Source: Phoebastria nigripes (taxonomy: Eukaryota > Chordata > Aves > Procellariiformes > Diomedeidae). From it: a stretch of 64,000 bases of DNA. Positions 20,601 to 35,600 of the stretch are shown one piece after another. The notes beneath the pieces were generated by a model. That model saw only the letters and a list, made by a program, of their open reading frames with translations. It had not been told where the DNA came from and made no database searches. Positions within the stretch are counted from its first letter, which is position 1. Each line of letters opens with the position of its first letter. Made by a program: the position numbers and the translations under genes. The stretch is from contig JAYKAV010002297.1 in assembly GCA_035582835.1 (NCBI GenBank), forward strand, positions 268,664 through 332,663, read 5' to 3'.

Positions 20601-23600
20601 TGCTAAATTTCATACTCCATTAGCACTCCTTATGCTATCCATCCCCAAAAGATTCAAAATTTAATTCAAGTCACTTGGTACTAAGGCACTGGATAAAATG
20701 GTAATTCTAATTATCAGCTCAAGAAACGCAGGAATGACAGCTTATGAATTGGAAGGGCTCAGTATGTCAGAAGTTCTCCCTGTCCTGTTTTTAGAATTAA
20801 ATAAAGATCTGCATTGCAGCAAAAGAAATAAAGTTTGGGTAACTTCCAGAGTTCTGATATGTATTGAAATTGAGATACTTAAAAATGCATGTTACATTTT
20901 CTATAAATTACTGGTTTTGCAAATGGTGAAGATTTGTGATCTTTCCATCCTCACTTCTTACAATACCATGTTTTTCTCCAGAAAATTTCATTCCCTAACT
21001 TGGGGGAAGAGGGAGGAGACTTCCACTGTTGAACAGCTTTCTGATTTTACACTTGTTATAGTAAATTTGGAAAACCAGTCCTTTTCTCATTGTTCACTTT
21101 GTAAGCAGCAACATGAAGGAAATAGAGATCACATGAAAGTGTAGAATCAGTTAATTGCAGTATCTTAAGCAAGGACTGCCTACAATGAAATTGGGGAAAG
21201 GGGCGAGAATGAAAAAAGTACGTAGCTTGTACCACAATCTCGCATTCTGTCATTCTAACATTTTTTTTAAATATTGATGCCACCAAGTGTCAAGACAGAG
21301 TATTGCCACTTATATGTCAATCAAATGGACCTCATTTAAACTAGGCACTTACACCAATACTTACCAACTGTTTTTGCATTACTTTTGCAATAAGAAGATT
21401 ATAGATAAGGACATAAAGAACATAGAATTTGGTTACAAAAAAATAGCATTCAGAAATTAGTTTCCATAATTTAGAACGACTCGCTTCCGTTTGAAAACAC
21501 CTGGCCTCACTGCAATGTGTTTTTTAGCAAGGGGAAGGGAGGGAGGAGCTGAAAGGGAGAAGGATGAGAAAATGGCAGTAGAGTTTGGGGATTTTTGAGA
21601 TGCTTGTAATTTTTCATCTGTCCTGTGACCTAACGGTTTGTTAGTTAAGATTTAAATGTTCACAATTACCCTCTTAAAGATGCCAAGAAGATAAGAATGA
21701 GACAGGTATATGACATGAGAAGAGTACCAGTATTGCAAGAGATGAGCTGTGTCAAAAAGGCTTACTACAAAAAGTAAGGAGTAAAGGCATGTGATCTCAG
21801 TAAACTATATACCACTTCAGAGACTAAACTAAGGATTTTCAGAAAGCTTTGTAACAATATCTACCAATCTCAACATCAAAATATTTCTCCTAATTAAGCC
21901 GTGTTAGTGGACAAGTAAAGTCACATTTTAAACCGTTATTTTTTCCTGGCAGTTGCATTAAAGTAAAAAAATATTCAATGAAACATAGGATAGAGAAAGA
22001 ACTTTGAAACAAACCAGTAAATTTAGATTTTTTTTTGGAGGGAGTGAGGAAGAAGATGGGAGTTCTCTTCACGTTCATGTGCTCACATGTAAGCTATTCC
22101 ATATTGATTCTACAGCATACACAAAGAGTATTGCAAATACCTGGTGCAAATTTTGTCGTCCCACAAAATCTAACAGTGCCTGTTCTCTGTCCTACCACCA
22201 GTACTCTGTCTCCAACATGAATTTCTCTTTCATCAAGAGGATTTTTCCTTGTAGCCGGAGAAGAACTATACAACCCTGTTCAACAGAAAAACAAGATCTG
22301 AAATTAGTGACATTGTACCTTTAAAATTTAAGAAAGTCTTAAATAGTGAGCCAACTGATTGGTAAATAGATTATCTATCTTTAACATAGCGTACCTTTAA
22401 CACATGGCAACACACTGCAAATTTTGCTTAGACAAAGAATTACTTTGCTTCAGCATGAAAACTGGACGACAGCCTTTTCTCTGCAGTTGAAAGGTACAGT
22501 GACCAACTACAAGAACCGTTTTCCTCTTGAAGATGTTCTAAAAAACTTTTTAAAAGTTGCCAAACCTAAGTTTATGGTTAAACTACTTCCCAAGTGTCTT
22601 TCTTGAACTATCGCAGATTCTGAAACAGCACAAGTAGTCTACGTAAGTATTCAATACAGCAGTGAACTTCCACCTGTGAAAACACACCTCAATAAAACAG
22701 ACCATACCAGCACTAATTTTAGATGAGGCAGAAGACGCTCTAGTCACTGCTTTTTTATTGCTGCTGGTTGAGTTCCGCTTCTTGCAGTAATTCTGTTTGC
22801 CTTCCAAGGAGGTGGTAGAAGAGGAAGAGCTGCTGTACACAGGAAAACCTAAAGACACAAATGGAAATAGTCCTTCAGAGATCATGTTCAGAAAAGGACA
22901 GATTAAGCAGAAGGGAAAGCTTCTGTAAGAAGAACAGTTATCTGTTCTCCACAGTGGGCAGAATACAAAGTAAAGAGCCAAAATTAGAGGTTGTTAAGCA
23001 GCATTTACACAAACACCTGTCAGGAATGACATAGGTGCATCTGGCCCTACCTTGGGAATAAGGTGATAGTTTAGTGCTGGAAGAGGTCTCCGAAAGCCCC
23101 TTCTTTGTTACTCCATTGAAGTTTTTCTAAACAGTCCCAAGCATATTTGTTAAAATATGGGAGCCTTAGTTATAAGAGATCATACCACCACACTTTCAGC
23201 ATCCAGCCTATTAAAGATTTGATGAAAAGTGGTATTCTGCGAGTGAATTATTGTCTGGATTAAAGCCTACTATATTCCATTACATACTGTATTAATATTA
23301 AAATCTGTACNATAAAATCAGAATGGGAAATAAATCACTTTTATCTCCATTTGCAAACCCTGATGTCTAAACTGTCTGATAAGACTTATGTTCAGCTTTC
23401 CTCCTTCCTTTTCAAGGCTCTCCCCAGTTCTCCCCTTTCCTACCTGCTTCTACCCAAAATAAGGCAGGGTACAGCAAGACATGNCTATGCCTCAGTTTCT
23501 CAATGTGAAAAACTAATATAATATTGCTTATCAAACTTTCCAGAATTCCGAGAGGCTTAATTCATTAGTTTTCGCAAAGCACCTCGTTATCGACACAGGG

Positions 23601-26600
23601 TTAGTGTGTTCAATATAATTTAATCCTCCAATTTGGCAAAACAGTAAAGAACTGCAGAAAGGCAAATGCAGTGGGTCAAAGCAAAAGCTGGGGACAGAAA
23701 TCTGAAGACTCTGAGATATTGGCTGCAGCTATGCTACAATGAAGAAAATGCAAATTACTAAATAAATAGTGACTAAACAGGCAAAATTCAACTCCAAGTC
23801 CAAGGCATAAATATACGTGTGTGTTTGTGAACACATACTACAAGTCCGTATTTAGAAGCCATGGATTTGCTGGAGGTCAGACCACCTAGCATTTTTACAT
23901 GAATGCAACAAAAACTGCTGATGCAGCAATACAGAAACTAATATATTTCACCTCATAATTATCTGTACTGTTACAGTGTTTTTTCCCCCCAATATAAAAC
24001 CTAAATTACCACAGTTTTACCTCAAGATTTCTTACTCTCGTTACACACGCAGAATGGGTTATACTGCTCTTTGTATTTGAAAGCTTCCTGTTTTATCCCT
24101 TTAATCTTCTGTCTTTTTAATCACACAACCACAAATTCCATCAGTCTTTTCTCCTAAGTCATGTTTTGTACCTCCAGTTATTGTGGTGTCTTCTCTGAAT
24201 TCTCTCCAGTTGATTCACATCTTTTTTCAAATGCAGTGTCCAAAACTAGAAGCAGTGTTTTAGCTGAGGCCTTACCTGTGCCAAGTAAAGCATCCAGGTC
24301 GCTTTGTGTATCTCACAGCTGACACTCCTTTTCATATATTCCAGTATGTTTCCCCTTTTGCAACAGCATAACATAGATGACTCACCTTTACCTTGTAATA
24401 CTCAATATCCCCATGTTCTTTTCTACAAAACTATTACCGGGCATGTCATTCCCAGGGTGTATTTATACAGTTGACTGTTTCAGCCTTGCTACATAACTTT
24501 GTAGTTGTCCTTACTCTTCTCCATCTTTTTCCCCCCCCAGGGTCTTCTTCCAATTTGCCAAGGGGTTTTTTTGGGGGGTTGGGGTTTTTTTAATATTAAG
24601 CCAGTCAACTATCTGCCAGGCATCATCTGCATATTTCATGAACAGACTCTCTATCCCCAGAGTCAAAAAAAAAAAAAGAACAAACCCAAAACAAACAAAA
24701 AAAAACCCACCACACCAAAAACAAACAAACAAACAAACCCAAACACACACAAATTACCCGACTCAGCACAAACTCCAGGAAAACCCCAAGCTGAAATAGC
24801 CTTCCTGTTTGACAAAGAACCACCAACAGCTACTTTCTAAGTTGGATGTTGGATTTTCCTAAAGGTTCTGCACCTGCCTTATGGCAGTATCATCTAAACC
24901 ACTAGATCCCAGAATGAGGCGTCACTCCACATCACCTAGAGCCTGCAAAGCCTTTGGAGTCCTATTAATTGCAGATTATCATATTGTATCCATCAAACAG
25001 AGACGCTGTACTGCCAATTAATTTCATTGTGTGACCAGAACCTGAAGAACAAGCCACTGAGTGCCCTTCATGAACAAAACGTTGGAAACCTCTATCTACA
25101 CGAGTTTCTTAGCTCACCTCTGAAAAAGTATCATATAGGACAGTGCTTAAATACCTTACACTAGTCTCTTCCTCACAACTGTTCACGGATGGAGGATATA
25201 AAAAATGCTTTTCTTCGAAAAGAGTATATTCAAAGCCACATTTCAAATTATTTCAAAGAAATACTGCTTTTACCAACACTTGTAGTATGATTTTATAGAC
25301 AAAACCTCAAGGGAGACCCGATTTTTACAGTTTGTTAAAGACACTCCTGAAAGTGAGGTCCCTTGATATTTAAAGTTCAGCACACAAAATACTGATGCAG
25401 TAGAAGTCACTATCCAATTCTGAAACTAGATAATTGCAGAGAATTATTCATATGTAAAAGGAAATTTGTAAAAAGCTAGAGTTTTGTTTTTCATATTTGA
25501 AGTTTGTTATTATGAGTCTTCCATGATACAATGCCAAGACTGTTAAGTGCTTGTCCTGGTTTCAGCTGGGATAGAGTTAATTTTCTTCCTAGTGCTGTGT
25601 TTTGGATTTAATATGAGAAGAATGTTGATAGCAACAACTAAAAACATCAGTGTGTTAAGTAGTCTACTAGTCAAGGACTTTTCAGCTTCCCATGCTCTGC
25701 CAGGCACACAAGAAGCTGGGAGGGAGCATAGCTGGGACAGCTAGCCCAACTGGCCAATGGGGTATTCCATACCATATGACATCATGCTCAATATATAAAT
25801 AGGAGGCGTGGTCTAGGAAGTGGCGATCGCTGCTTAGGTATCGCTCAGCAGGTGGTGAGCAATTGCATTGTGCATCACTCATTTTGTATATTCTATCATT
25901 ATTATTATTATAATCATTATTTTCCCTTCCTTTTCTGTTTTATTAAACTGTCTTTATCTCAATCCACGAATTTTACTTTTTTTTTTTCCGATTCTCTCCC
26001 CCACCCCACTGAGGGGAGGGGAGAGTAAGCGAGCTGCTGTGTGGTGTTTGGCTGCCTGCCAGGTTAAACCACAACAGTCCTTTTTGGCTCCCAATGTGGG
26101 GCTCAAAGGGTTGAGATAATGACACATCTGACCTGACCTGTTAAAACAGATTCGTTATAAGCATTCATTATATCAGTTTAGTAGTCGCTGGTCACAATGG
26201 TTTGTTGGTTGGTTTATTTGCTCTCAGAGTTGCTGGATCTGTTTTTGGAGTCGGGTTATGTAACATCTTACTGTCTGTATATACTGCTTATCAGTGTTTT
26301 CGTGCTGTTTATCACCTCTGGGAGATGGATTAAGGTTATGGCTTTGCTATACTGTGTAACACTGGCTTATATTATGATAAAATTATTGGTCATGAGAATG
26401 TANGCAGCATTGTCCTCATCGCTGTACTTCTGGAGCTATCTCTTGGAAACTATTAGTAACTACACTTTTTACCTCTTCTCCTTGGAGAGCCAANNTANNG
26501 GGGAGACACCTNCCTTCACCTTCCCCTTCTCCTCCAGGCTGATTACAATAGCTCTTGAGGATTTTGAATATCCTCNGGATGTTCAAACCAGCATGTTCCT

Positions 26601-29600
26601 ATTGCTATGTCTCCTGAATGCGTTTCAGGCCTTAAGTGTTGGATGGTAACACTTTTTTATACAAGCTTGAACATACAGATATAGGAGAGAATAAAAATTC
26701 CTACAGAATACATGCACAGTTCTTCATCAAAATCTAAGCAGTAATGATAAAGGGCAAAAGGTCTCCCTCAGAAACCTAGGAAGGTAACTCTGCAGATCCT
26801 CAGTAAGATCATTTACTAAGAGAGAGCTTTCAGCTTTAAGAGCTTGTCTATATTCTTGTCCATGTATTTGCATAGAAGCTGTTACCAAACCAACACAGGA
26901 TGCCAGCCAAACATCCACACAAATTACTCCCAGTAAACTAAATGCATACAGCCTGCTTGCGACTTGAATACAGACAAGCAAGGCAACTTTTTTTTATGGT
27001 GTAGATACAGGACTTTTACAGAGGTAAGGCAGTAATAATACTTCCTCTGCCCTACCCAAAATTTTTCTCAAGGTGTCAAAAAATAAAAAAAAATTTAGTT
27101 ACCATCTTTTGCAGGTACAGTTTTTCCCCTGTTAGCAGCCATAATGTTGGTTTCAGAAGCACTGTCTTTTTTTGCCATATTTAGGCCTATAAAAAGAATA
27201 TATACAATTAAATATATACATCCTAACAATGAACAATAATTTTACACAAAAGTCATGTACAAAAACAATTTGACAGATTTGCAGATTAGTGGATGCATGG
27301 ATAAAATGGATAAAAATGTACAGTTCCTTAGACTCTCGATAAATGGGTAAAACAAGAAATTGTTTTGATGGATAAGCACAGATGTTAAACCCCTTAACAC
27401 ATTGGAACAGTCCAAACTATCTTGCCAAACAATAAACAAATTGTCTGCAAAATATTAATGTTTATATTGAAGGAGTTTTACTTAAATCTTTCAAACATTT
27501 ACATCTATTATATATACACCATTCACTTTTATAGTACTTAAGGTATACTATTTGCTAGTATTAATTTCACAATTTCTGCATTAAAGATTACACATAAAAG
27601 TTTTGAGAGAGAGATTTGAGACCACATCTTCATTCAGTCTACAAATAATGAAGTAAGCATGCCAATATGATTTTTAAGAGCCTCTTAGAGCAGCAATGTT
27701 GTGATATGCATATGAACTAGTATTGCCACATAAGCTATAATTTGTGAACAGTCATTTTGCATTTCTGACAGTTTCCTACCCTAACTCAATGAAGAACAAG
27801 GTTATCTATGATTTATCTCCTCCCTGTCATGAAAGAAAAATCACATCTTTTTTTATTTAACTACATCTCTCGGCTTAATTCAGCTACAGGGACTGAATTA
27901 GTTTGCAAATGTACTGTATTTTCCACAATTTTACAGTTTAGCCATTAAGGCATCAGATCAAAAAACTACTGTTTGTGACTGATAACACATTTCTCAATTT
28001 GATCACAGTAATCCTTTTTCTAAAAACTTGAAAAAGGCCTATTATCATCAATCTGATGGATTATTCAAATCCAGTAGAAACAAATCAAATTTGAAAATCT
28101 CTATATAGTATTATATTTTACTTTGCAGCTTATAACCATATCTACAAAAAGCATATTAATTTTTCTTGGATCATTACAAACCAGTGTATTGCAGGAATGA
28201 AGTTTAAGGGAAAGAAATGTAATCTGGTGATGCACGTAAACACTGCAAAACAAAGTTCTGCCTCTGCAGCTTTATCCTCCCACTCCAGCCAGTGAATCAG
28301 CCAGGCACATTAATTCTAATGGAACTTTCAACGCAAGAACATCTTACAAATGGCAGCTTCTAGATTACTGTTAGTGGATGTAAGCTCTGCTGGGCAGATG
28401 ATGCATAACTCTGATTTTTGCCTAACGCAAGTATCAAATGTGTAAAGTTTACAAAGATACAAATGCACCTTTATGGCAGAAAAGGTGGTTTATGACTAAA
28501 CTGTCTGGAACACACTGTCTGTGACAAAGGAAACAATCCTTTCCATTAGAGTTTAATGAGTTACAAACAGTTCACAACAAACTGAATCAAACATTGAAAA
28601 ATATTTAACAGAAAAAGTCAGCTTAGATCTGCTCCTGAGCAATACCCCTAACAAACTGATTATTCTGAGAAGCTTTTTATGCAGATGTCCATTTATAAAT
28701 GTTTAAATCTTGTGCTAATTGTAAATACACATAATTAGGGCTTACTTCCCCCTCAATCTATGTAGAGAAGAGTTACATAAATCATCCAAAATGCTGCCAA
28801 AATGCATCTCTTCTACCAGCCTGACACATTGTTTCTATACCCTGCGTATTGCTGGTAAAGAGTGGAGTGTTTTAGGGTGCTTGAGTAAATTCAGTAAGAA
28901 TGTACGCATATCTTCCATCCCTTAAGCTGTGCTGCCTTAGTATGAGTCACCTAAACAGGGTTCGAAAGGCAAAAGAAATGTTAACGTAATATATTTAATG
29001 ACATTATTATGTAGCCAGGCAGACACAGGGCCAGATTATGCATGGTGGGCACTGTACACAGCAGGGAAGAGTCTGTACTCCAAACACCTTGGAACCTAAA
29101 CAGACAGAAAAGATGCATCATTCTTACTTCACAAGGAGGGAACTTACACAGAAGGATTAAGTAATTTGAATAAATTACTAAAAGACTAAGCCAGAGCCAG
29201 GGACTGAGCCTGTAACTCCAATCAGTAGACCGAGGCCGTATTACAAGGACATCCTTTCTCTTCTAATTTGCCTCTGGTTTTACTCAGATAACTTAATGAG
29301 CAGATAAAACACAATCAGTTAAATAGTTCCTTGATCATTTTGCCAGAAAATAAATTAAATTTCTTCAATTTCTATACATAAAGTTGTATATAGATTAGTT
29401 TCTAGATTTTCACTGATTTCAGTGAGATGTTTCAAGTTACCCAGGAAGATCTTAGTAAATGAAATCACGTTAAGTTTAGACATTTAACTGATATCACAGC
29501 CAACCAGAAATTACTTTAAAGGCTCAAGAATAAATGTTGTGGTGAACTTCTTTTTTTTAATAGAGTATATAAAGACCTCTATTAGTACATCAGGTCACTA

Positions 29601-32600
29601 TAATCACTAAGCAACTACACACAACGTCCTTCTGGTACTAGTTTAAAGGCTACTGAATTTCTAATAATGAGAACATGTAGTTAATAAATATCACCTTCTC
29701 ATCCCAAGTGATGAACTAATTCCAAACAAGTATTTTAATGCCACGATTTACATGATTGGTGCTAATTCTTGAAGATTAGTATCTCAACCCTGTCTCAACA
29801 TACAAGAAAATACTCACCAGAATTCACTTTGGAAGTTACATGCGTCACATCTACTTTCTTGGATTTGACCAAAGGTGAAGACCGCATGGAAGAACTTCGT
29901 ACAGAGCTTTTTTTGTGATCAGAAGCCTTGCTTATTTTAGAAAGAGGTGCAAAGATACCTGGAGAGAAAATTGTATGTGCCAAAAAAGAACCAGGAGTAA
30001 TATTAACGTAACAAAACCTTCTGGCTACTATCTCTTACATCAATTAATTTAGGGATTTTTTTTCAGCCACGATCATGGCTTGCTATGCTATCACTTGTAG
30101 GGTAGGGAGGACTAGCTCAAATGAACAGTGAAACCAAAAGGCTTATCAAGCAACTTGAACAGAGTAATTCAGGGAGTCAGTAAAACTATCGATTAGAATC
30201 TTTGTCCTAATGGTAACATTCAGTCTCCACTGTTACAAAAAGCAAGACTTCATGTATCATGACTGTCCATGAAATTTCAATTAAAATACCTCAAGCTGGA
30301 AGTTAGAAAACAACTACCGGCGTGAATCTCTTAAAAAGGAAGGCAAAACAGGTAAAGAAACATAGCCATTATCGTTACAACACAAACAAATAGCTTCAAC
30401 AACAGAGATGGAAAAACAGGAAAGACTATTATCTAACAGTTTCAAGGGAATAACCAGAAATAACCAGAAATTTTGACTGGTTGGTTGTTTCAGTGGTTTT
30501 GCAAATAGTTGCACCCAAAAGACTAGGAACGGTTAAAAGAATCAATAAAACAAACAAACCAGCACTAAAAAGAAAAGCAACAGAATTTGTTACTTGTTTT
30601 TATTCTCCCAAAAGGGTCATAACTTCCAACACTTTTTTTAAAATTCAGGTTTTTAAAAAAAATAAGAAAAAAATTAAAGGTTATACCGCGTTTCGGTGCA
30701 CACTTGAAGTACTGGACTTTTCCAACACTTCCATTGTTCTTTCCTTCTGGTTCATCCAGCTCTATGCCAGCCCACTGGCCACTGGCAAATTCCGTTGTGC
30801 CACAAAATCTTAATGTACCAACCTAAAGCAAAAAGCATCAACACAGAAGGACTTTGTTAAACAAGGCTTGTTTATGAGAACATAGTATAGATTACGAAGG
30901 AGACAGCAAGTCATCACCAAGCTTTTGATCAGAACAGAGAAATACAAACATAACAATCTCCCTTGATTTTTGACACTCCTATCTTTCAATGCCAGCCAAT
31001 GCATTTTCCAAAATGTATTAGTCTTTCTGCGTATATTTCGTATTAAACAAAAGCAGTGGTTATTGACAGATCTCATAACAGACAAGAATTAGACAGTAAG
31101 CACCACTGTACAATACAACTCCAAGTCAGCAAGGTACAGGAGTATATGCCTAACAAGAAGTTTTACTTTCAGTGTCTTCCACACCAATAGTTCCAGAATC
31201 ATGGCGAGATATCTTGCTGAATTGGAGATTCCATGGAAATACTAGATAGAAAATTCTATAAATATATCTGTGTGTGTATTCGTATGTGTATATATATATT
31301 TATATATATATTGCAAAAGTTAAAGGATAAACTTCAGAGCATACTTAATTTTTTCTTTGGAAAAAATTCATAAGTCTTTTATTCCCCTCCTTATGAATAA
31401 ACAAAATTTTAAAAGCCAGCAAACGTTATAACATTTTTTTGCTGTTTCAATATATACTATGTAGATTTTGAACACATAAGTATATCAAGAATATCAAGAC
31501 AGACCAGTCTTGCTGGTGGACCTCAGTCTCCATAAATATACATTATAAGCTCACATACTTCAATCAAACGAGGGAGGAATAACTAACAGAGATGCATTTA
31601 ACACTGATTTAAATACATTTTTATATTTGATTTTTAAATTAGTTTTAGTTAGAAAAACCTTTGATCTTTCAGTTGCTCAGTTTTCATTATCTCATGTGAC
31701 CTTAATACTATTAGTTCATTTTTTACTATGACTTCACTGTCTAATCCAGCCCTCAGAGAGTAAACAGACAGAAACCATTTTTTTTCTTTACTATAAAACC
31801 TTCCAGCTACTTTTTCTTAATGTTCTGTAAAGAAACAAACGTGACCCAGAGCCTGTTCTTTCACTCTGAAGATCTCCTTTAAACTTGATTGTTACAGGCA
31901 GGTACATCACACTAATCTAAACCCAGACTTTTTAGCTACCAACCCAGAGATCAAATTCAGCCAGAGGAAGCTTGGCCAAGCAGCCTAACGGATTCCTCCA
32001 CTCTCCAGGCACCAGCCAAAGGGCACTTACCCAGCAGAGGGAAGGGACCAGCATCTTAAACTGGAGGTGGAGATGGCAAAACTGAAGCTCCAATTTTGCA
32101 CAAGCCCTAGGACTTGTGCAGGCAAGGAGCAGAGGACATCTCGCACATGAGAAACACAGCAGAAACAGGAGAAAAGTTTTCTGCCAGCTACTAGTTTCCC
32201 TGCACTCACATTTCATTCAGTGTCCATTCAGATAACATCTAGCAGAGCACAAGCTGGTGAAGCTGGGGAACGCCAAATCATGTACACATAAACACCTGCT
32301 TACACAGCTTTCTACCCGGTAAGACAACTAGAATGACAGGTGCAGTAGGAATCAAGAGAGGAATCCATTTTCCCTCTGGCATCTACTGTGCTTGGCTTTC
32401 AAGCTTCATTAAAGCTGATATGTTCGGAGACCGCAAAAGCAGGAAAGAGAACAGGAATCCATAAATGTTGCTCGTAAAAATGCTGCCATTCCAGTGCCCT
32501 CATCTCATCTTCCATATTCCGGAAATGAGAGCTGATCCAAGAGAAGGTTAAGAATTGGGCACCATTTTCATCATCCTGTTCTCACTTTTGCTCCACCCTG

Positions 32601-35600
32601 CACACATTTATGAGTATCAAGGGAGAGGGGAAGACAGGACTGAGATCAACTTCTCCATTCAGACAAATGGAGAAAGTGGGTGGGAAACGATGTGGGAGTA
32701 ATGCAGAACAGCTCCTCGCACACAAAGAAAGGAAGGGAGGAAAGCAGATGTGGAAAAGGAAGACCAAAAAGCACAATCACGTTCCTCCTTCCCACCTGCC
32801 GAACGACAGCTTTGGCTCCCTTAAAAAAAGCTAGCTGGAAAGCCCTGCTGGCCTTTGGCAGCAGAAAAACAGCTTCCAACAACTTCTTAAAAAACACTGT
32901 AATAGCATACTCAATTAAAAAAAAAAAAAAGTAATGAAACCCAGGAAGCTTTACCCATACACAGTAAGCACATTACAGTACAAACAGTTCTATGGGCCTT
33001 ACTTGGAGGAAAGATACACAAGAGGAATAATTTCTTCCCTTTCTTGCTATAAAGCCTCCATTAACTTGCAGTTACATTATCTCCCCTTGCTTTCACTGTG
33101 CAATGGCTTTCTGTAAAAGAAACTTCCATGAACTTCTTACTGTCTTTAAAGAATAAGCAGCTTCCTGTACATACTTCAGTTGAAATGCCTTCTGCATAGC
33201 TAGTGATTCCTTCACTCTTCCTGACCCAATTTCAAGAATACACCAAATGAAAATACCGAATGGAAGCTGCTTTGCACTCTCGGTGGAGTTCACTTTAGAA
33301 CACTTCAGTTGTGATAATTACAAATCTGAAGTTATACTAGAAAAATTATTAAAGGTAAAGCTACCCAAACATAAAATTTTGCTCACAAATGCCTTCAATA
33401 TTTTCCAGAAAAATATTTGAAATCTTTAAAAGAGTTCTGGCACTCTTTAAATCATTTCAGAGCCCTTGCTATCAGAGCAAATAAAAGGTATGAATACTAA
33501 CTGCAATATCAATGTTACATTTTTCAAATACATTTTAAAAAATGTGTCTAGCAAGGTAGCTTCTTAACAGCTATTCACATTTGAGCTGGACCAGTATTAG
33601 CTACATTCTGATACTTCCACAGAACCATGTAACAACCCCGTTGGCACAGCACTGCTTCAAAGATTTTAGCTGCATTGCACCAGTGAAATTGGGTTACTAC
33701 AAGCTAAGCAGAATTAAAGTTTTCTTTTACCGCCTTCTGGAAACTATCAGGGGTAATTCACAAATGCATACTCATAACTGAAAGCTGGGAAACTCACAAA
33801 GTAATCTGTAAATTTTACCATCATTTTGATGTGACACCAAAAATGTTAATAAAAGCTGAGCCATGCTGATGTACTATAGGAGACTGTTAAAAAATTGTTT
33901 ACAGATACAAAATTCAGACTGTGCCTATCAAAACAGCTTTTCATAGTAGTGACTTTCTTTAACACATAACTGTTCAGCTTATTACTTTCTGTAACCAGAT
34001 CCTTACTGCCATCCAGAGTTCATACCTACCAGAAAGTGTTTTAGACCCTCAAATTTGAGGTATGTCTCCAAATGGGTAAATAAATTGACTGTCCAGAAAT
34101 TAGGAGGGTAGTATCAGGTTGCTCATCATACCTTCTGTCCTGCAATAACAACACGATCTCCCAGTTTCAGGCCAAGCGATAAAAGCATGGCCTTGCCTGT
34201 GACATGATCATAGTTTGGAATCATGGCTTTTGAGATGTCACATGAGAGAGGCACTGCATCCAGCAGTATCTGCTTGATTTCTTTTGCACTGGCTGCTGCA
34301 TCTGCCATTTCCAGTGGCATATCTACTGGATCAGGAACCACATCCGCTGGAATCTGCCCTTTGTCATTCTGTAGAAACATAACATAGCACAGGATTTAAT
34401 GCTGTGACAAGATAAACCTGATTAGGCAAAACCATAGTAGTTTATGAAGTTCATTAGATATTTTTCCTATAATATAAACAACTATAAAAACATCCACATT
34501 TTCAAAGAAGGATGTCAAAACATCCTTAGATATATAAACTAGCATTTACACTGACTTATTTTAAGTTATCAAAATTTTTAATCTAAAGAACATTCGTAGT
34601 ACTCAGAACAGATGAAAAACACACTTGTATATATCTGTGTACCTGAACACAGATTTAGAAAAGCAAGCAAGAATTCTGGTCTGTAATACCAATACTGTAA
34701 CGCTAATACTTCCCAAAGAATTTATCTTTACCCAGTGTATAGTTTACTCCTTGCTGAGGCTTATTCCAAATGTAAGATAGAATTTAATTAATATATATCG
34801 CATGCATAGAATACACAAAGTTGATGTCTCATATAAATAGTTGAATAAAGCTGTTCAGGTTTATTTAGATACAGACCATTGCATCAGAGATGAATTAAGG
34901 ACAGAGTCCTTTCCAAACACTTCCCATTCCCAGAGAGCAGTGACTGTGATGCCCTGTATGTCCCATGCAACGCTTGCCCTAGGCCAAAGTTGTTGGAGTA
35001 CCAGCTCACGTGAATTTAACCTTAACTCAAGGCCAGCTGGCCAGACAGCAAGTACGCTCTNGGGCTGTCAGGCTGCTACTGTGGCAAGTTCTACCTACGC
35101 TTTCTTCAGCAAAGGCATTAGCAATGGATCTTCACCTATCTGCCAATTTTCACAAAGTCTGTGGAAACATAATTATCTCGGTCTTCCAAATTTGTCTCAA
35201 CTGAGCCCCTGAACTCAGAAATTACCAGAAGCTCAGAGAGGGAATGACGCAGAGCAAGATTGTATTTGCTTTGTTTTCTTAAAAAACAGACGAAAAGCTC
35301 AACTTTTCCTGAGCCCCCTATAAATCTCCCTGTCTCAACGCTAGAAAACTATAATCCTTACTCAGCATTTACACTCTGCTGTCCTCATATAAGCAAACTC
35401 TACACACTGTCTCTGGTCAGAACTTTATTGTGGGCTTGAAGAATTAACCACATACCATTCCTTAAAAATCTACAGTCATTCTGTAAGTAAAAGGTCAGCC
35501 CCACTGAAGTCACAGTACCTTACAAATAGGATATAGCAGGGAGTTTGTTTTGAGTTTTTAGCCATCACATTAGCGATTGTTTCGGTCAGATCAGTCCTGC

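Larger units (their letters stand above)
25552..26650 (+). mobile_element. Endogenous retrovirus fragment: LTR, primer-binding site and truncated leader
   Basis: An LTR (25552-26076) of the TGTCCTGGTTTCAGCTGGGA type, common in non-galliform birds, is followed 8 nt later by a lysine-tRNA-like primer-binding site and about 550 bp of internal leader. No gag, pol or env similarity is seen and no 3' LTR lies downstream, so the copy is truncated and cannot be complete. It lies in the CLIP4 intron between the exons at 27.1 and 22.8 kb, antisense to CLIP4. Several N positions (26403, 26494-26499, 26512, 26576) mark uncertain bases. The family assignment is from memory. Confidence 0.7.

Noticed and set aside
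20698..21144. 148-codon + strand open frame in a CLIP4 intron
   Set aside because: No similarity recognised and not on the gene strand. Composition is that of the AT-rich intron.
23097..23125. Upstream AG (GACTGTTTAG) as acceptor of the extra CLIP4 exon
   Set aside because: It gives an out-of-phase junction and an in-frame stop. The AG at 23112-23111 keeps the frame.
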